Below are positions 9,135-17,490 of a DNA stretch of 64,000 nt, piece after piece; position 1 is the stretch's first letter, and every line of letters starts with the position of its first letter. Position numbers and translations under genes: made by a program. The notes under the pieces are model-generated. The model was not told the DNA's origin. It searched no databases and saw only the letters and a program-made list of their open reading frames with translations. Source of the stretch: Desulfurivibrio sp044068625 (GTDB lineage: Bacteria; Desulfobacterota; Desulfobulbia; Desulfobulbales; Desulfurivibrionaceae); NCBI RefSeq assembly GCF_044068625.1, contig NZ_JBIPKH010000001.1, positions 281,962 to 345,961 of the forward strand. The letters are read 5' to 3'.

Positions 9135-9230
9135 TTAACCATCCCACTCCACCGTGAGTTGGCCGATCTTGCCATGGAGCTCCTTGAGCCGCCTTTGCTC
9201 AGTGCCACTGGCACCTTCGGCTTTGCTCGT
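9135..9230 (-). pseudogene. Fragment of an IS3-family OrfA-type transposase
   Basis: Between the pseudopilin start and tRNA-Leu (9044-9456) there is no intact gene. In the minus strand, one frame reads KAEGASGTEQRRLKELHGKI then GQLTVEWDG before a stop at 9135-9137. It resembles the coiled-coil end of IS3-family OrfA proteins (ELxxKIGQLxVExDxL). No OrfB, start or terminal inverted repeats are visible, so it is a decayed remnant. Nothing else is seen in the rest of the gap. Confidence 0.4.
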
Positions 9231-9456
9231 GGGTGGCGGTCACGGCGGCTGGCCACCTTGGCACACCGCCCGAAAATTGGGGATCCCCTCTGATCTCCTT
9301 CTAGCCCTCCAGGTAAAGCCCCCCCTCACTGGCGGAATATAGGCAACAAACTGGACCTTCAGAATATCAGACTGGCCCAGCCTTAACAATCAAAAATGAA
9401 AAGTCCTGAATAATCAGGGCGTTCTGGGCTTCAGCGCATCACGCTGGACCATGATC

Positions 9457-9543
9457 TGGTGCCCGGAGCGAGAATCGAACTCGCACAGCCTTACGGCCGA
9501 GGGATTTTAAGTCCCTTGCGTCTACCAGTTCCGCCATCCGGGC
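9457..9543 (-). tRNA. tRNA-Leu (anticodon UAA)
   Basis: The minus strand folds as a class II tRNA of 87 nt with encoded CCA. The acceptor GCCCGGA pairs with TCCGGGC before ACCA. The D-arm is GGCGGAACTGGTAGACGC. The anticodon arm is GGGAC-TTAAAAT-CCC with anticodon TAA. A long variable arm (CGGCCGTAAGGCTG) and T-arm GCGAGTTCGATTCTCGC follow. The long variable arm and anticodon make it leucine-specific. No integrated element is visible next to it. Confidence 0.95.
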
Positions 9544-9618
9544 CACTTTACAGGAGGACAATTGGGGCGATGTACCACAGGCAAGGGCAAAAAGCAACAA
9601 ACCACGCCCCGCTCCTCA

Positions 9619-10206
9619 TTAACTTTCGCTGAATGATTGCACCTGATAGGTCTTGACCTGCAGCCGCTCATGCCGCCAGGCCTCGGCCGGCAAACCCGCC
9701 TTGAGACACAGATGTCCAAGAAAGGCAACCGGATCGGGCAACTGCTCCCAGACCTGGGGCAGAAAGGTGGCGGAAAAACCGCCCCCTTCCAGGAGAACTC
9801 CGTCCCGGCCAGGCCGCAATAGAGAGGGAAGCTCGGAGCCATCTGCGTAATCGAGGGGACGCAGAGGGGTGAGGATGCTCACCTCGATCCGCAGTTCCGT
9901 CAGTTCGGCGGCATCAAGGGGAGGGAAACGGGGGTCATGGAAGGCGGCATTCAAGGCGTTTTGCCGCACTCCCTCCAGCAGGGGTTGCTGGGGGCTCAAA
10001 CTGCCGATACACCCCCGGAGCCGCCCCCTGAGCTTCAGGGTCACGAACACCCCCCGCCGCTGCCCCAGCAGCGCAGGATCACAGCCCGGCGGCAGCGGCG
10101 GCTCACCGGTGGCCAGGCCCAATCGCTCGGCGATCACCGCCCGGGCCAAAGCCAGCAAAAAAAGCCCCTCCTCCCCGCCAATCAACCCTCTACCACCATC
10201 GCCCAT
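9619..10206 (-). CDS. AMMECR1-domain protein (AmmeMemoRadiSam system protein A)
   Basis: A 195-residue AMMECR1-fold protein. Diagnostic stretches are GVFVTLKLRGRLRGCIGSL (about residues 53-71), NALNAAFHDPRFPPL and ELRIEVSILTPL. In many bacteria and archaea it belongs with a MEMO1 protein and a radical SAM enzyme, but neither is in this window. The ATG at 10206 is preferred over the longer frame because GGAGG lies a few bases upstream. Biochemical function remains unproven for the family; a modification or cyclisation role has been proposed from domain context. Confidence 0.75.
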   Translation of the reverse strand: MGDGGRGLIGGEEGLFLLALARAVIAERLGLATGEPPLPPGCDPALLGQRRGVFVTLKLRGRLRGCIGSLSPQQPLLEGVRQNALNAAFHDPRFPPLDAAELTELRIEVSILTPLRPLDYADGSELPSLLRPGRDGVLLEGGGFSATFLPQVWEQLPDPVAFLGHLCLKAGLPAEAWRHERLQVKTYQVQSFSES

Positions 10207-10242
10207 CACCTCTCCTCCCGTTTTATCAAGCTTCTGAACCAT

Positions 10243-10277
10243 AAAAAAAGCCCCTCACGCCAAGCGCGGGGGGCTTT
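10243..10277 (-). terminator. Rho-independent terminator of the HesB selenoprotein gene
   Basis: Read leftward, AAAGCCCC and GGGGCTTT arms (10270-10277 and 10247-10254) enclose a GC-rich loop and are followed by seven T residues. It lies 50 bp past the HesB stop and just before the AMMECR1 gene, separating the two. Confidence 0.7.
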
Positions 10278-10326
10278 AAAAACCAGGTTCAGGCCGTATC
10301 TTCCCGACCTGTGGCTCCGGGACTAA

Positions 10327-10665
10327 CTAGCAGCCACAGGATCCGCCAGCGGTGCTGCATGAACTGCCGCAGCCGCCGCCACCCAAGGGGTTGGCCGCGG
10401 AGATCGAGAAGCCGGAACGGGCCCCGGCATCGACGAAGTCAACCCGCACCAGCCCGCACTGCTTGCTCAGGCTGTTGTCGATGAGAAATTTAATTCCGTC
10501 CTGATCGTGGGTGGTATCGCTATCTTTTGGCTCATCCAGAGCCAATCCCAGGGAGGGACCGGCTCAGCCACCCTGCATCAGGGCCACTCGCACCGGCGAG
10601 ACAATATTATTGTCGGCCAGGTACGCCTTCAATTTTTCCGCCGCCAACGGCGTTACTTCCAGCAT
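10327..10665 (-). CDS. HesB/IscA-like selenoprotein (in-frame UGA read as selenocysteine)
   Basis: The frame from ATG 10665 (GGAG eight bases upstream) reads EVTPLAAEKLKAYLADNN then VRVALMQGG, hits UGA at codon 34 (10564-10566), and continues AGPSLGLALDEPKDSD to a normal stop, 112 residues in all. In IscA/HesB scaffold proteins this position is the first cluster-binding cysteine (GGCSG), so UGA replaces a conserved Cys. HesB-like selenoproteins with GGUxGPSLGLALDEP are known from delta-proteobacteria. A stem-loop directly after the UGA fits a bacterial SECIS. The C-terminus is cysteine-rich (CGSSC, CGC). Likely role: iron-sulfur or redox chemistry. Standard gene finding would report only the 72-residue C-terminal part. 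Confidence 0.8.
10539..10566 (-). promoter_or_regulatory. Candidate bacterial SECIS stem-loop
   Basis: Starting at the UGA, GAGCC pairs with GGCTC at the far end, and inside it GTCCC pairs with GGGAT, leaving a five-base loop (TCCCT). Bacterial SECIS elements sit immediately 3' of the UGA, as here. The usual G at the start of the apical loop is not evident in this simple fold, so the exact structure is uncertain. Confidence 0.5.
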
Positions 10666-10788
10666 GTCAGATTCTCCTTGCTACGAGGTTTATAAAAAAG
10701 ATCCGAAGCCAAAGGCCTCAGTGTAATCGCTTAAGGGGAAGGTTAAGCAATTACGGCGAAAAAGTCAAGGGTAGCGATGGTTTTTGCT

Positions 10789-10817
10789 TTGACCGGCTGT
10801 GACAACCTGACTACAAT
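10789..10817 (+). promoter_or_regulatory. Sigma-70 promoter of the phosphofructokinase gene
   Basis: TTGACC (10789-10794) and TACAAT (10812-10817) are separated by exactly 17 bp, giving a predicted transcript start near 10824 and a leader of about 50 nt before the pfk ATG. Confidence 0.65.
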
Positions 10818-10876
10818 AAGCTGAATTATCAGTGGGCCGATAAGCGGCTGACTTGAGCTGAAAGAGGTTGGCGGCC

Positions 10877-11971
10877 ATGAGAAAGATTGTAATTTCCACC
10901 GGCGGCGGTGACGCCCCCGGTCTCAACGCGGTAATTTACGCGGTTACCAAGTCAGCCTACCGGAAGGGCTGGGAAATTTACGGCAGTAAAAGCGGCTACC
11001 GCGGCCTGCTCGACCCCGACGAGCTGATCCGCCTTACTCCGGAGAAGGTGGAGGATATCATGCCTTTGGGCGGGACCATCCTGGGCTCCACCAACAAGGG
11101 CAACCCCTTTGCCATGCCGGTGGAAAATCTGGCCGGCGAAATCCAGACCCTGGATCTTTCCGACCGGATCATGCGCAACTTCCGCCGCCTTGGTTTCTTC
11201 TGCCATATCGCGGTGGGGGGCGACGGCAGCCTGGAGATCGCCCATCGCTTCGCGGTGGAAAAGGGGATGCCGGTGATCGGGGTGCCCAAAACCATCGATA
11301 ACGACCTGGAAGCCACCCAGCGCACCTTCGGTTTCGACACCGCCGTCTCCACCGCCACCGAAGCCTTGGACAAGCTGCACTCCACCGCCAAATCCCATGA
11401 CCGGGTGATGGTGGTGGAGGTAATGGGCCGGGATTCCGGCTGGATAGCCCTCAACGCCGGGATCTCCGGCGGCGCCGACGTGATCCTGATTCCGGAGATC
11501 CCCTTTGAGGTCGAAACGGTTTGCCAGAAAATCAACGACAACGACCTGCGGGACAAGCACTATGCCATCGTGGTGGTGGCGGAGGGGGCCAAGGCCGCCA
11601 GCATGCAAAAGGCGATCTGCAAAAGAAAGGCGGAACTTGGTCGTGACGAGGCGCTGCTGGGTGGGATCGGAGAGTGGGTCGCCGAACAGATCCGCAGCAA
11701 TACTGGCAAGGATACTCGCTCCCTGACCCTGGGCCACCTCCAGCGGGGCGGCTCTCCCACCACCTTCGATCGCCTGCTGGCCCTGCGTTTCGGCGGGGCG
11801 GCGGTGAGAATGGCCGAGAAGGAGATCTTCAATCATATGGTGGCCCTGAAAACCCCGGACATGGTCCCGGTTCCCCTGGCCGACGCGATAAAACACCGTA
11901 AAAAGGTACAATTGGACAGCGACAAGCTCTTGACCGCCCGGGAGATCGGGATCTGCTTTGGGGATGCCTGA
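10877..11971 (+). CDS. pfkA: 6-phosphofructokinase
   Basis: A 364-residue phosphofructokinase that phosphorylates fructose 6-phosphate in glycolysis. It shows STGGGDAPGLNA (N-terminal phosphate loop), GGDGSLEIA and PKTIDND. The residue after GGD is Gly (as in ATP enzymes; PPi enzymes have Asp), but the TIDND motif has Lys before Thr (as in PPi enzymes; E. coli PfkA has Gly). This Gly/Lys mixture occurs in the so-called group III enzymes. The most likely donor is therefore ATP, but sequence alone does not settle it. The ATG at 10877 has AAAGAGG nine bases upstream. An in-frame TTG at 10868 abuts that site and is less likely. Confidence 0.85.
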   Translation: MRKIVISTGGGDAPGLNAVIYAVTKSAYRKGWEIYGSKSGYRGLLDPDELIRLTPEKVEDIMPLGGTILGSTNKGNPFAMPVENLAGEIQTLDLSDRIMRNFRRLGFFCHIAVGGDGSLEIAHRFAVEKGMPVIGVPKTIDNDLEATQRTFGFDTAVSTATEALDKLHSTAKSHDRVMVVEVMGRDSGWIALNAGISGGADVILIPEIPFEVETVCQKINDNDLRDKHYAIVVVAEGAKAASMQKAICKRKAELGRDEALLGGIGEWVAEQIRSNTGKDTRSLTLGHLQRGGSPTTFDRLLALRFGGAAVRMAEKEIFNHMVALKTPDMVPVPLADAIKHRKKVQLDSDKLLTAREIGICFGDA

Positions 11972-11998
11972 GCCGCCCGGCCCCGCCCCCGCGATCCG

Positions 11999-12289
11999 CT
12001 AGCGATAGCCCTCCCACTCACCAAGCAAGCGGCTCTCCTTGGCCGTGTTACACTCCTTGCAGCAGACCACCAGATTCCCTTTGGTGCTGCGTCCCCCCCG
12101 GGACAGAGGCACCACATGATCCATGGTCAGTTCACCGGGAGGGCATTGCCTACCGCAGTAGTGGCAACGCCCCTCAGCCAGCTTAAGCCGCCACCAGTGG
12201 GTCTTGCGCAGCTCCCGGGCCTTGTTTTTCTCCCGATGGATTACGGCCTCATCCACTCCGTCCAGGGAGCCGTAAAAATCATCTTTCAT
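11999..12289 (-). CDS. HNH endonuclease-domain protein
   Basis: A 96-residue protein with CHYCGRQC, LTMDHVVPLSRGG and NLVVCCKECNTAK: the zinc-binding cysteine pairs and DHV...N...K core of HNH nucleases. The ATG at 12289 overlaps the 3' end of folC by 11 bp, so the two are probably translationally linked. It faces pfk tail to tail across a 27-bp gap. Stand-alone HNH proteins of this size are often chromosomal housekeeping nucleases of unknown target. Confidence 0.7.
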   Translation of the reverse strand: MKDDFYGSLDGVDEAVIHREKNKARELRKTHWWRLKLAEGRCHYCGRQCPPGELTMDHVVPLSRGGRSTKGNLVVCCKECNTAKESRLLGEWEGYR

Positions 12290-13607
12290 CGCTTGCCACC
12301 AGTTCTCCCGCCAGTAACAGGCGGGCGGCGCCAACCAGATAGAGGGAGCCGGCCACCACCACCAGATCCGCGGGCTCGGCCCGCTGCCTGGCCAGGGCCA
12401 GGGCTTCCGCCACGGTGGTGGCGGTCAGGGCCGAAGTCCTGGCCGCTTCGGGCAGCAACACCCGCAACGCTTCGGGGGTGGCCGAACGCTCACTTTCCGG
12501 CCTGGTCAGGATAATGATGTCGGCCAGGGGGGCGATCAGATCCAAAGTAGCCGCCATATCCTTGTCCGCCATGCTGGCCCAGACCAGAATCAGACGATGA
12601 TAGCGGAAATCCTGACCCAAGGCCGCCACCAGACTGGCCACCCCCGCCGGATTATGGGCCCCATCCAGCAACACCCGCCAGCTGCCGCCCTCGGGCCGCG
12701 GGGGGTGTAACAACTCCAGGCGGCCGGGCCAGGCAACCCCGACCAAACCGGCCCGGATCGCCTCCTCCCCCACCGACAGGGAATCGACCAAAAGCTCAAT
12801 GGTCGCCAGGGCCAAACTGAGGTTATCCCGCTGATGGGACCCACGCAAGGCGGAGGGCAAACCGCTATAACCGCCCCGGATCCCCGCGTAGTCCCAACTC
12901 TCTTCAGCGGAGGGAGCGGAAGACGATGACCAGGAAAAATCACGGCCCAGCAGGTACAGAGGCGCGCCCAGCCGCCGGCAATGCTCCTCCACCACCCGCC
13001 GGGAATCATCGGCGGCCACTCCGCTCACCAAGGGAACTCCCGGCTTGATTATCCCCGCCTTCTCCGCCGCCACCTCGGCCAGGGTGTTACCCAGGTAAGC
13101 CTGATGATCCATGGAGACATTGGTGATCACCCCGACCAGGGGGGTGATCACATTGGTGGCATCCAGCCTCCCTCCCATCCCCACCTCCATGATCGCCAGA
13201 TCCACCTGCTCGGCGGCAAACCAAAGCAGGGCCAGGGCGGTGGTAAACTCAAAATAGGTGATCTGCTCCCCGTTGAGCACCCCATGGATGGCGGCGGCAT
13301 GGCGGGCAAACTGCTCCTCGCTGATATAACCGGCCCCAATCCGGAAACGCTCCCGAACGCAGCTGAGGTGGGGCGAGGTATAGAGCCCGACCCGATATCC
13401 GGCCCGCTCCAGCACGGCCAGCAGGGCCGAAGCGGTGGAACCCTTGCCGTTGGTGCCGGCCACATGGACAAAGCGCATCCCGTGGTGGGGATTACCCAGC
13501 CGCCCCAGGAAGCGCTCCATGCTGTCCAGTCCCAGCTTGATCTTGAAAAATTGCAGGCTATCCAGATAGTGCCAGGCCTGCCGGTAGTCCATAGGGTTAG
13601 CGTTCAT
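12279..13607 (-). CDS. folC: Bifunctional folylpolyglutamate synthase/dihydrofolate synthase
   Basis: A 442-residue Mur-ligase-type enzyme that adds glutamate to dihydropteroate and to folates. The P-loop HVAGTNGKGSTASALLAVLE is near residue 48. YFEFTTALALLWFA, the NVSMDHQAYLG region and LLDGAHNPAGVASL are all family hallmarks. It overlaps the upstream helicase gene by 4 bp and the downstream HNH gene by 11 bp, forming a helicase-folC-HNH operon. Confidence 0.9.
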   Translation of the reverse strand: MNANPMDYRQAWHYLDSLQFFKIKLGLDSMERFLGRLGNPHHGMRFVHVAGTNGKGSTASALLAVLERAGYRVGLYTSPHLSCVRERFRIGAGYISEEQFARHAAAIHGVLNGEQITYFEFTTALALLWFAAEQVDLAIMEVGMGGRLDATNVITPLVGVITNVSMDHQAYLGNTLAEVAAEKAGIIKPGVPLVSGVAADDSRRVVEEHCRRLGAPLYLLGRDFSWSSSSAPSAEESWDYAGIRGGYSGLPSALRGSHQRDNLSLALATIELLVDSLSVGEEAIRAGLVGVAWPGRLELLHPPRPEGGSWRVLLDGAHNPAGVASLVAALGQDFRYHRLILVWASMADKDMAATLDLIAPLADIIILTRPESERSATPEALRVLLPEAARTSALTATTVAEALALARQRAEPADLVVVAGSLYLVGAARLLLAGELVASDER

Positions 13608-15913
13608 AGCTGTTCCAGTTTGGCATAATCCAAATGCAGGGTCTTGCGCCCATGCCGATCAAAGTTAACCTCCACCGTCCGCAACCCACTCCTTTTCTCC
13701 AGCACCCCCAGGCCGAAAAAGGGATGTTTCACCCGGGCCCCCACGGCAAACTCCGCCTCTGCTCCCGCGCGATTTAAACCGCCGGTCGCCCCACCGTGCG
13801 GGGCGGCGGCCACCCGGTCGGAGGCACTTGAGGGGAGAAAGCGGGAGGCACCATCTCCCGAGGACTGATGAGGTTGCGGAGCCGAACCGGCGGTGGCGGC
13901 CAGCAAACCGGGAGGCAATGGGGCCAGGAAGGAGGAGGGATCACAGTAGGCGCTGCGGCGATCCACCCCCATGGCCTCCCGGGGATAAACCAGAAAAAGG
14001 CGATTTTTAGCCCGGGTGGCAGCCACATAGAGCAACCTTCTTTCCTCTTCGTACTGTTCCGGACCGGCGGCCTGACCGGAGGGAAACTTGCCCTCCACCA
14101 GATGGATCACGAACACCGTATCCCACTCCAGCCCCTTGGCCGAATGGACGGTGGAGAGAACCAGGCGACCGCCGGTCTCCCCGGCCTCGCCCTCGGCTCC
14201 GGGGGGGTCCAGGGCGGCATCGGCCAGAAAATCACGAATATCTTCATAACCGGCCAGCAGCGGCCGCAATTGCTCCAGATCACGTTGCCGCCTGGGGTAG
14301 TCATCGGGATAGAGCCGCTGAAAAACTGGCTGATAATAGACCAAAACCAGTTCCAGTAAGATGGCGGGGGAAGGCCCGGCCGCCCCCAGATCCTCCAGCA
14401 GGGTCAGGAGTCGTTTCATTCCGCCCTGCCAGGATTTGCCGGCGGGGTAAGCCGCCAGGGCCTCCCGGGCCGCCAACAGCGGATCGGACCCGGGCGCGAC
14501 CCCGCCAGGATCAGGGCCCAAAGGTAACCGATCGATAATATTGCGGGCGGTTTTGGGGCCGACCTTGTCGATCAGGAGCAAAATTCGATTCCAGGAGAGC
14601 CGGTCGGCGGGGTTGCAGAGGACCCGGAAATAGGAGAGCACATCCTTGATATGGGCCGATTCGGTCAGCTTCTGCCCCCCCCTTTTCTCAAAAGGGATAC
14701 CATGGGCGGTCAACTCCAGCTCCAATTTGTAGGAATGGAAGCCCGAGCGGAACAGCACCGCCATCTGCTCATCGCCCACCCCTTCCCGGCGCAGGGTCAA
14801 AATTTTCTCCACCACGAAGCGAGCCTGCCCCCCCTCGTTGCGGGCGGCGTGCAGGACCGGTTTGACTCCCCCGGTCAGCTTACTGAAAAGCTTTTTGGGG
14901 TAGCGCACCGGGGCCGGAGCAATGATCGCGTTGCCCACCTCCAGAATCTCCGAGGTGCTGCGGTAATTCTCCTCCAGCCGAATCAGGCGGGTACCGGGGA
15001 AATGCTCAGGGAACTCCATGATGTTACGAAAATCGGCCCCCCGGAAGCTGTAGATCGACTGGGCATCATCCCCCACCGCCATCACGTGGTTGCGGGGGGC
15101 GGCCATCAAGCGGACAATCTCGGCCTGAATTGGATTGGTATCCTGGTACTCGTCCACCAGAATCGCCTGGAAACGCCCGGCCAGCTCCTCCCGCACCTCC
15201 CGGTTTTCCCGCAGCAACCGGCGCCAGTAAAGCAACAGGTCGTCATAGTCCATCAGGCCGTGGGCCTGCTTGAACTTATGATAGTGCTCGTTGATCGCCA
15301 AGATATCATCGAGAAATTCCACCAGGTGGCCATGTTCCGCCTCCACCAGATCGCTGACCGTGGCGCCGACATTGACCGCCTTGCTCAAAATCGCCAGAAT
15401 CAAACGGCGGGAGGGAAAGCGCTTACCAGCGCCCCCCAGCCCCAAAGACGATTTGAGCAGGTTGACAATCCCCTCGGCATCCCCCTGATCCAGGATGGTA
15501 AAGTTGGCTTCATAGCCCACGTACCGGGCATAGCGGCGAAGCAGCAGGTTGGCGGTGGCGTGAAAGGTGCCGCCGGTTATCCTGCGGCAGGAATCGTTGA
15601 GCAGATAACCGGCCCGCTGGACCATCTCCTGGGCGGCCTTGCGGGTAAAGGTCAGCAGCAGCAGCTCCTCCGGCGGAATTCCCTGCTCCACCAGCCAGGC
15701 CAGGCGATGGACCAGGGTCCGGGTTTTGCCGCTGCCCGCCCCGGCGATCACCAGGAGTGGGCCGGGCGGCGCGCATACCGCCTCCCGCTGGGCGGAGTTC
15801 AACTGGGCCAGGGCCGCCGCCAGCCCCAAGGTTGGGGTGGCCGCGGCGGAATCAGCGGTTTTACAATTCTGTTGGGGAAAAAGCGAGGGCTGCATGGTGG
15901 GCCAATGTAACAT
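13604..15913 (-). CDS. UvrD/PcrA-family ATP-dependent DNA helicase
   Basis: A 769-residue SF1A helicase. The Walker A is VIAGAGSGKTRTLVHRLAWL (about residue 55), motif II is VDEYQDTNPIQ, motif III AVGDDAQSIYSFRGAD, and motifs V/VI are LSTVHSAKGLEWDTVFV and RRLLYVAATRAKNRL. The C-terminus (KHPFFGLGVLEKRSG, VEVNFDRHGRKTL) is the Tudor-like RNA polymerase-binding end of UvrD/PcrA proteins. It unwinds DNA 3' to 5' in repair and replication-transcription conflict. A second start at 15895 is possible; neither has a clear ribosome-binding site. Confidence 0.88.
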   Translation of the reverse strand: MLHWPTMQPSLFPQQNCKTADSAAATPTLGLAAALAQLNSAQREAVCAPPGPLLVIAGAGSGKTRTLVHRLAWLVEQGIPPEELLLLTFTRKAAQEMVQRAGYLLNDSCRRITGGTFHATANLLLRRYARYVGYEANFTILDQGDAEGIVNLLKSSLGLGGAGKRFPSRRLILAILSKAVNVGATVSDLVEAEHGHLVEFLDDILAINEHYHKFKQAHGLMDYDDLLLYWRRLLRENREVREELAGRFQAILVDEYQDTNPIQAEIVRLMAAPRNHVMAVGDDAQSIYSFRGADFRNIMEFPEHFPGTRLIRLEENYRSTSEILEVGNAIIAPAPVRYPKKLFSKLTGGVKPVLHAARNEGGQARFVVEKILTLRREGVGDEQMAVLFRSGFHSYKLELELTAHGIPFEKRGGQKLTESAHIKDVLSYFRVLCNPADRLSWNRILLLIDKVGPKTARNIIDRLPLGPDPGGVAPGSDPLLAAREALAAYPAGKSWQGGMKRLLTLLEDLGAAGPSPAILLELVLVYYQPVFQRLYPDDYPRRQRDLEQLRPLLAGYEDIRDFLADAALDPPGAEGEAGETGGRLVLSTVHSAKGLEWDTVFVIHLVEGKFPSGQAAGPEQYEEERRLLYVAATRAKNRLFLVYPREAMGVDRRSAYCDPSSFLAPLPPGLLAATAGSAPQPHQSSGDGASRFLPSSASDRVAAAPHGGATGGLNRAGAEAEFAVGARVKHPFFGLGVLEKRSGLRTVEVNFDRHGRKTLHLDYAKLEQL

Positions 15914-16007
15914 GGGACGCCGAGCCGGCGGAGAAAAAAGTTGAACTTAACGCCGGGAATGATAATCTCAACAAAACCGTAATCAATCATCCCAGGAGAG
16001 ATCGACC

Positions 16008-16406
16008 ATGAATGAAGCCACCATCAAGGAGTTGCTCAACGAGGAAAAACTGGCCGCCCTCTTTCCGGCGGACCGGGCCGATCAGTTCTTCGACGCCCTC
16101 TTCGGTGACGCCGCCGAGGGTTCCTACGATATCAAGCTCTCCTTCGAACGGTATGATGCGAACGCCCGCACCCTGCAACTGGCCCTGGAGCTGCACGAGC
16201 GGCCCGGTAAGTGTCTGGCCTGTAACCTGACCTACGGTCTGCCGGAGGTGTTTTCCCGCCACCCGATCATCAACATCAAGGGCGTGGTGGCGGCCATTGA
16301 CCAACTGCTGGGGGAGGAGGCCCACTGCAAGGAGTGGCGACTGGGGGGCACCCGGGAGTCCTCCAAGGCCCTGCATATCATCCCCTTAATCATCACCATC
16401 GAGTAA
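16008..16406 (+). CDS. Conserved-looking small protein, function unknown
   Basis: A 132-residue soluble protein with a strong ATG context (AGGAGAG upstream). It begins helical (ATIKELLNEEKLAALFPADR) and has one CLAC pair at about residues 65-68 plus another Cys near 105, in a mixed alpha/beta sequence without membrane segments. It is the only rightward gene between the helicase and the element. It overlaps the 3' end of the convergent PHP gene by 21 bp. I cannot place it in a family by function. Confidence 0.6.
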   Translation: MNEATIKELLNEEKLAALFPADRADQFFDALFGDAAEGSYDIKLSFERYDANARTLQLALELHERPGKCLACNLTYGLPEVFSRHPIINIKGVVAAIDQLLGEEAHCKEWRLGGTRESSKALHIIPLIITIE

Positions 16407-17174
16407 CGGCTGGGGGAGGCGCTCAAAAAAGCGGCCCACCTCCTCGGGGCGGTGGGCATCGGAGCCGGCGGTCAGGGGCAGTTGAAAACGGGCGGCCCGG
16501 GCCAGCAGATCGGGAGTGGGGTAGGCCAATCGGCGGCGATGGCTGTATCCGGAGGTGTTGATCTCGAGGGCCATGCCCCGGACGGCCATGGCCTGAAAAA
16601 TCTGCTCACAGACGGGACCGGCACTCAACTCCGCCAGGGGGGCCGCCACCTCCGGGTGGTGGCGCAGGGCGGCGTCGAGATGGCAGAGCTGGGTGCCGGG
16701 CAGTTGGGTCACCGCCTCGGCCAGCAGGGCGAAATATTGCTCCAGGGTGCGGGCCACCCCATACTCACTGAAGACCGCCAGGGTCCGGGGGTCATTGCTG
16801 AGCAGGTTGTAATGGCGGGAGCCGATGGCCAGAAAATGGCAGGAGAGCCCCACCCGATCCCAGCGGTGGGTCGCCAGGAATTCCCGAATCGCCGGCAGCT
16901 CCCGGGGGTTGTACCCCACCTCCACCCCCAGGCCGATCTCGATCATGTCGGCATAACGGCGGCGCAACCGCTCCCCCTCCCGCCGATAGTAAACAAAATC
17001 ATCGGGCCCCAGCCAGCACTGGTAATCGTTGATGATGCCGGCCTCGAAATGCTCCAGGAAAAAGATCCGGTGCAGCCCCCGGTCCAGGGCCGCCTGGACG
17101 TACTGCTCCATCTCCCCCACCGCATGGCGGCAAAGGGCGGTATGAACATGCCCATCGGTGCTGGAATCTAACAT
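16386..17174 (-). CDS. PHP-domain phosphatase, histidinol-phosphatase (HisJ) type
   Basis: A 262-residue PHP-fold metal-dependent hydrolase: DGHVHTALCRHA (motif I), FLEHFEAG, GVEVGY (motif with catalytic acid), LSCHFL, CHLDAALRH and TAGSDAHRPEEVG (last metal site). These match class K histidinol phosphatases, which dephosphorylate L-histidinol phosphate in histidine synthesis. No other his genes are near, so the substrate is inferred. Start chosen at the ATG at 17174; an in-frame TTG lies three codons upstream. Confidence 0.72.
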   Translation of the reverse strand: MLDSSTDGHVHTALCRHAVGEMEQYVQAALDRGLHRIFFLEHFEAGIINDYQCWLGPDDFVYYRREGERLRRRYADMIEIGLGVEVGYNPRELPAIREFLATHRWDRVGLSCHFLAIGSRHYNLLSNDPRTLAVFSEYGVARTLEQYFALLAEAVTQLPGTQLCHLDAALRHHPEVAAPLAELSAGPVCEQIFQAMAVRGMALEINTSGYSHRRRLAYPTPDLLARAARFQLPLTAGSDAHRPEEVGRFFERLPQPLLDGDD

Positions 17175-17188
17175 AAAACGCAAACTGC

Positions 17189-17377
17189 TCAGGCGTTGCC
17201 GCGGGGGAAGAAGTGGATAAAACCATCAATCTCGGAAGTGTCACAGATCTTGCCGAAACCGAACTCGATGAACGGCTCAAGACCTTCCACCGGTACGGCG
17301 AAGGAGTCTCCTCCGGGCATGTGGTAGACAACGGCCCGGACCTTGGTCAAGTCGATGTTCTTGCTGGGTACTTTCAT
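17189..17377 (-). CDS. Small conserved-type protein, function unknown
   Basis: A 62-residue protein from the ATG at 17377 (MKVPSKNIDL...), with GAGG about eight bases upstream. A longer frame reaches 17440. The sequence has alternating hydrophobic and polar residues (VRAVVYHMPGGDSFAVPVEG) consistent with a small beta-rich domain. It lies between ftsK and the PHP gene on the same strand and could be the last gene of the ftsK transcript or a separate unit. Confidence 0.5.
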   Translation of the reverse strand: MKVPSKNIDLTKVRAVVYHMPGGDSFAVPVEGLEPFIEFGFGKICDTSEIDGFIHFFPRGNA

Positions 17378-17490
17378 ATCGTCAACCTCATGGGGTAGAT
17401 GGCCGGTAAAGCGTCCGTCACTTTCCCATACCTTAAACACTATATCGGCTTTGGCAAGCCTTACCCCAAGGTTAATCTGACAACAAAACG

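Noticed and set aside
10327..10545. Separate 72-residue gene
   Set aside because: It is the C-terminal part of the HesB frame after the UGA; the first 33 codons, family match and ribosome-binding site lie upstream.
14651..15910. Plus-strand open frame of 419 codons
   Set aside because: Antisense to the UvrD-like helicase, with no recognisable protein features.
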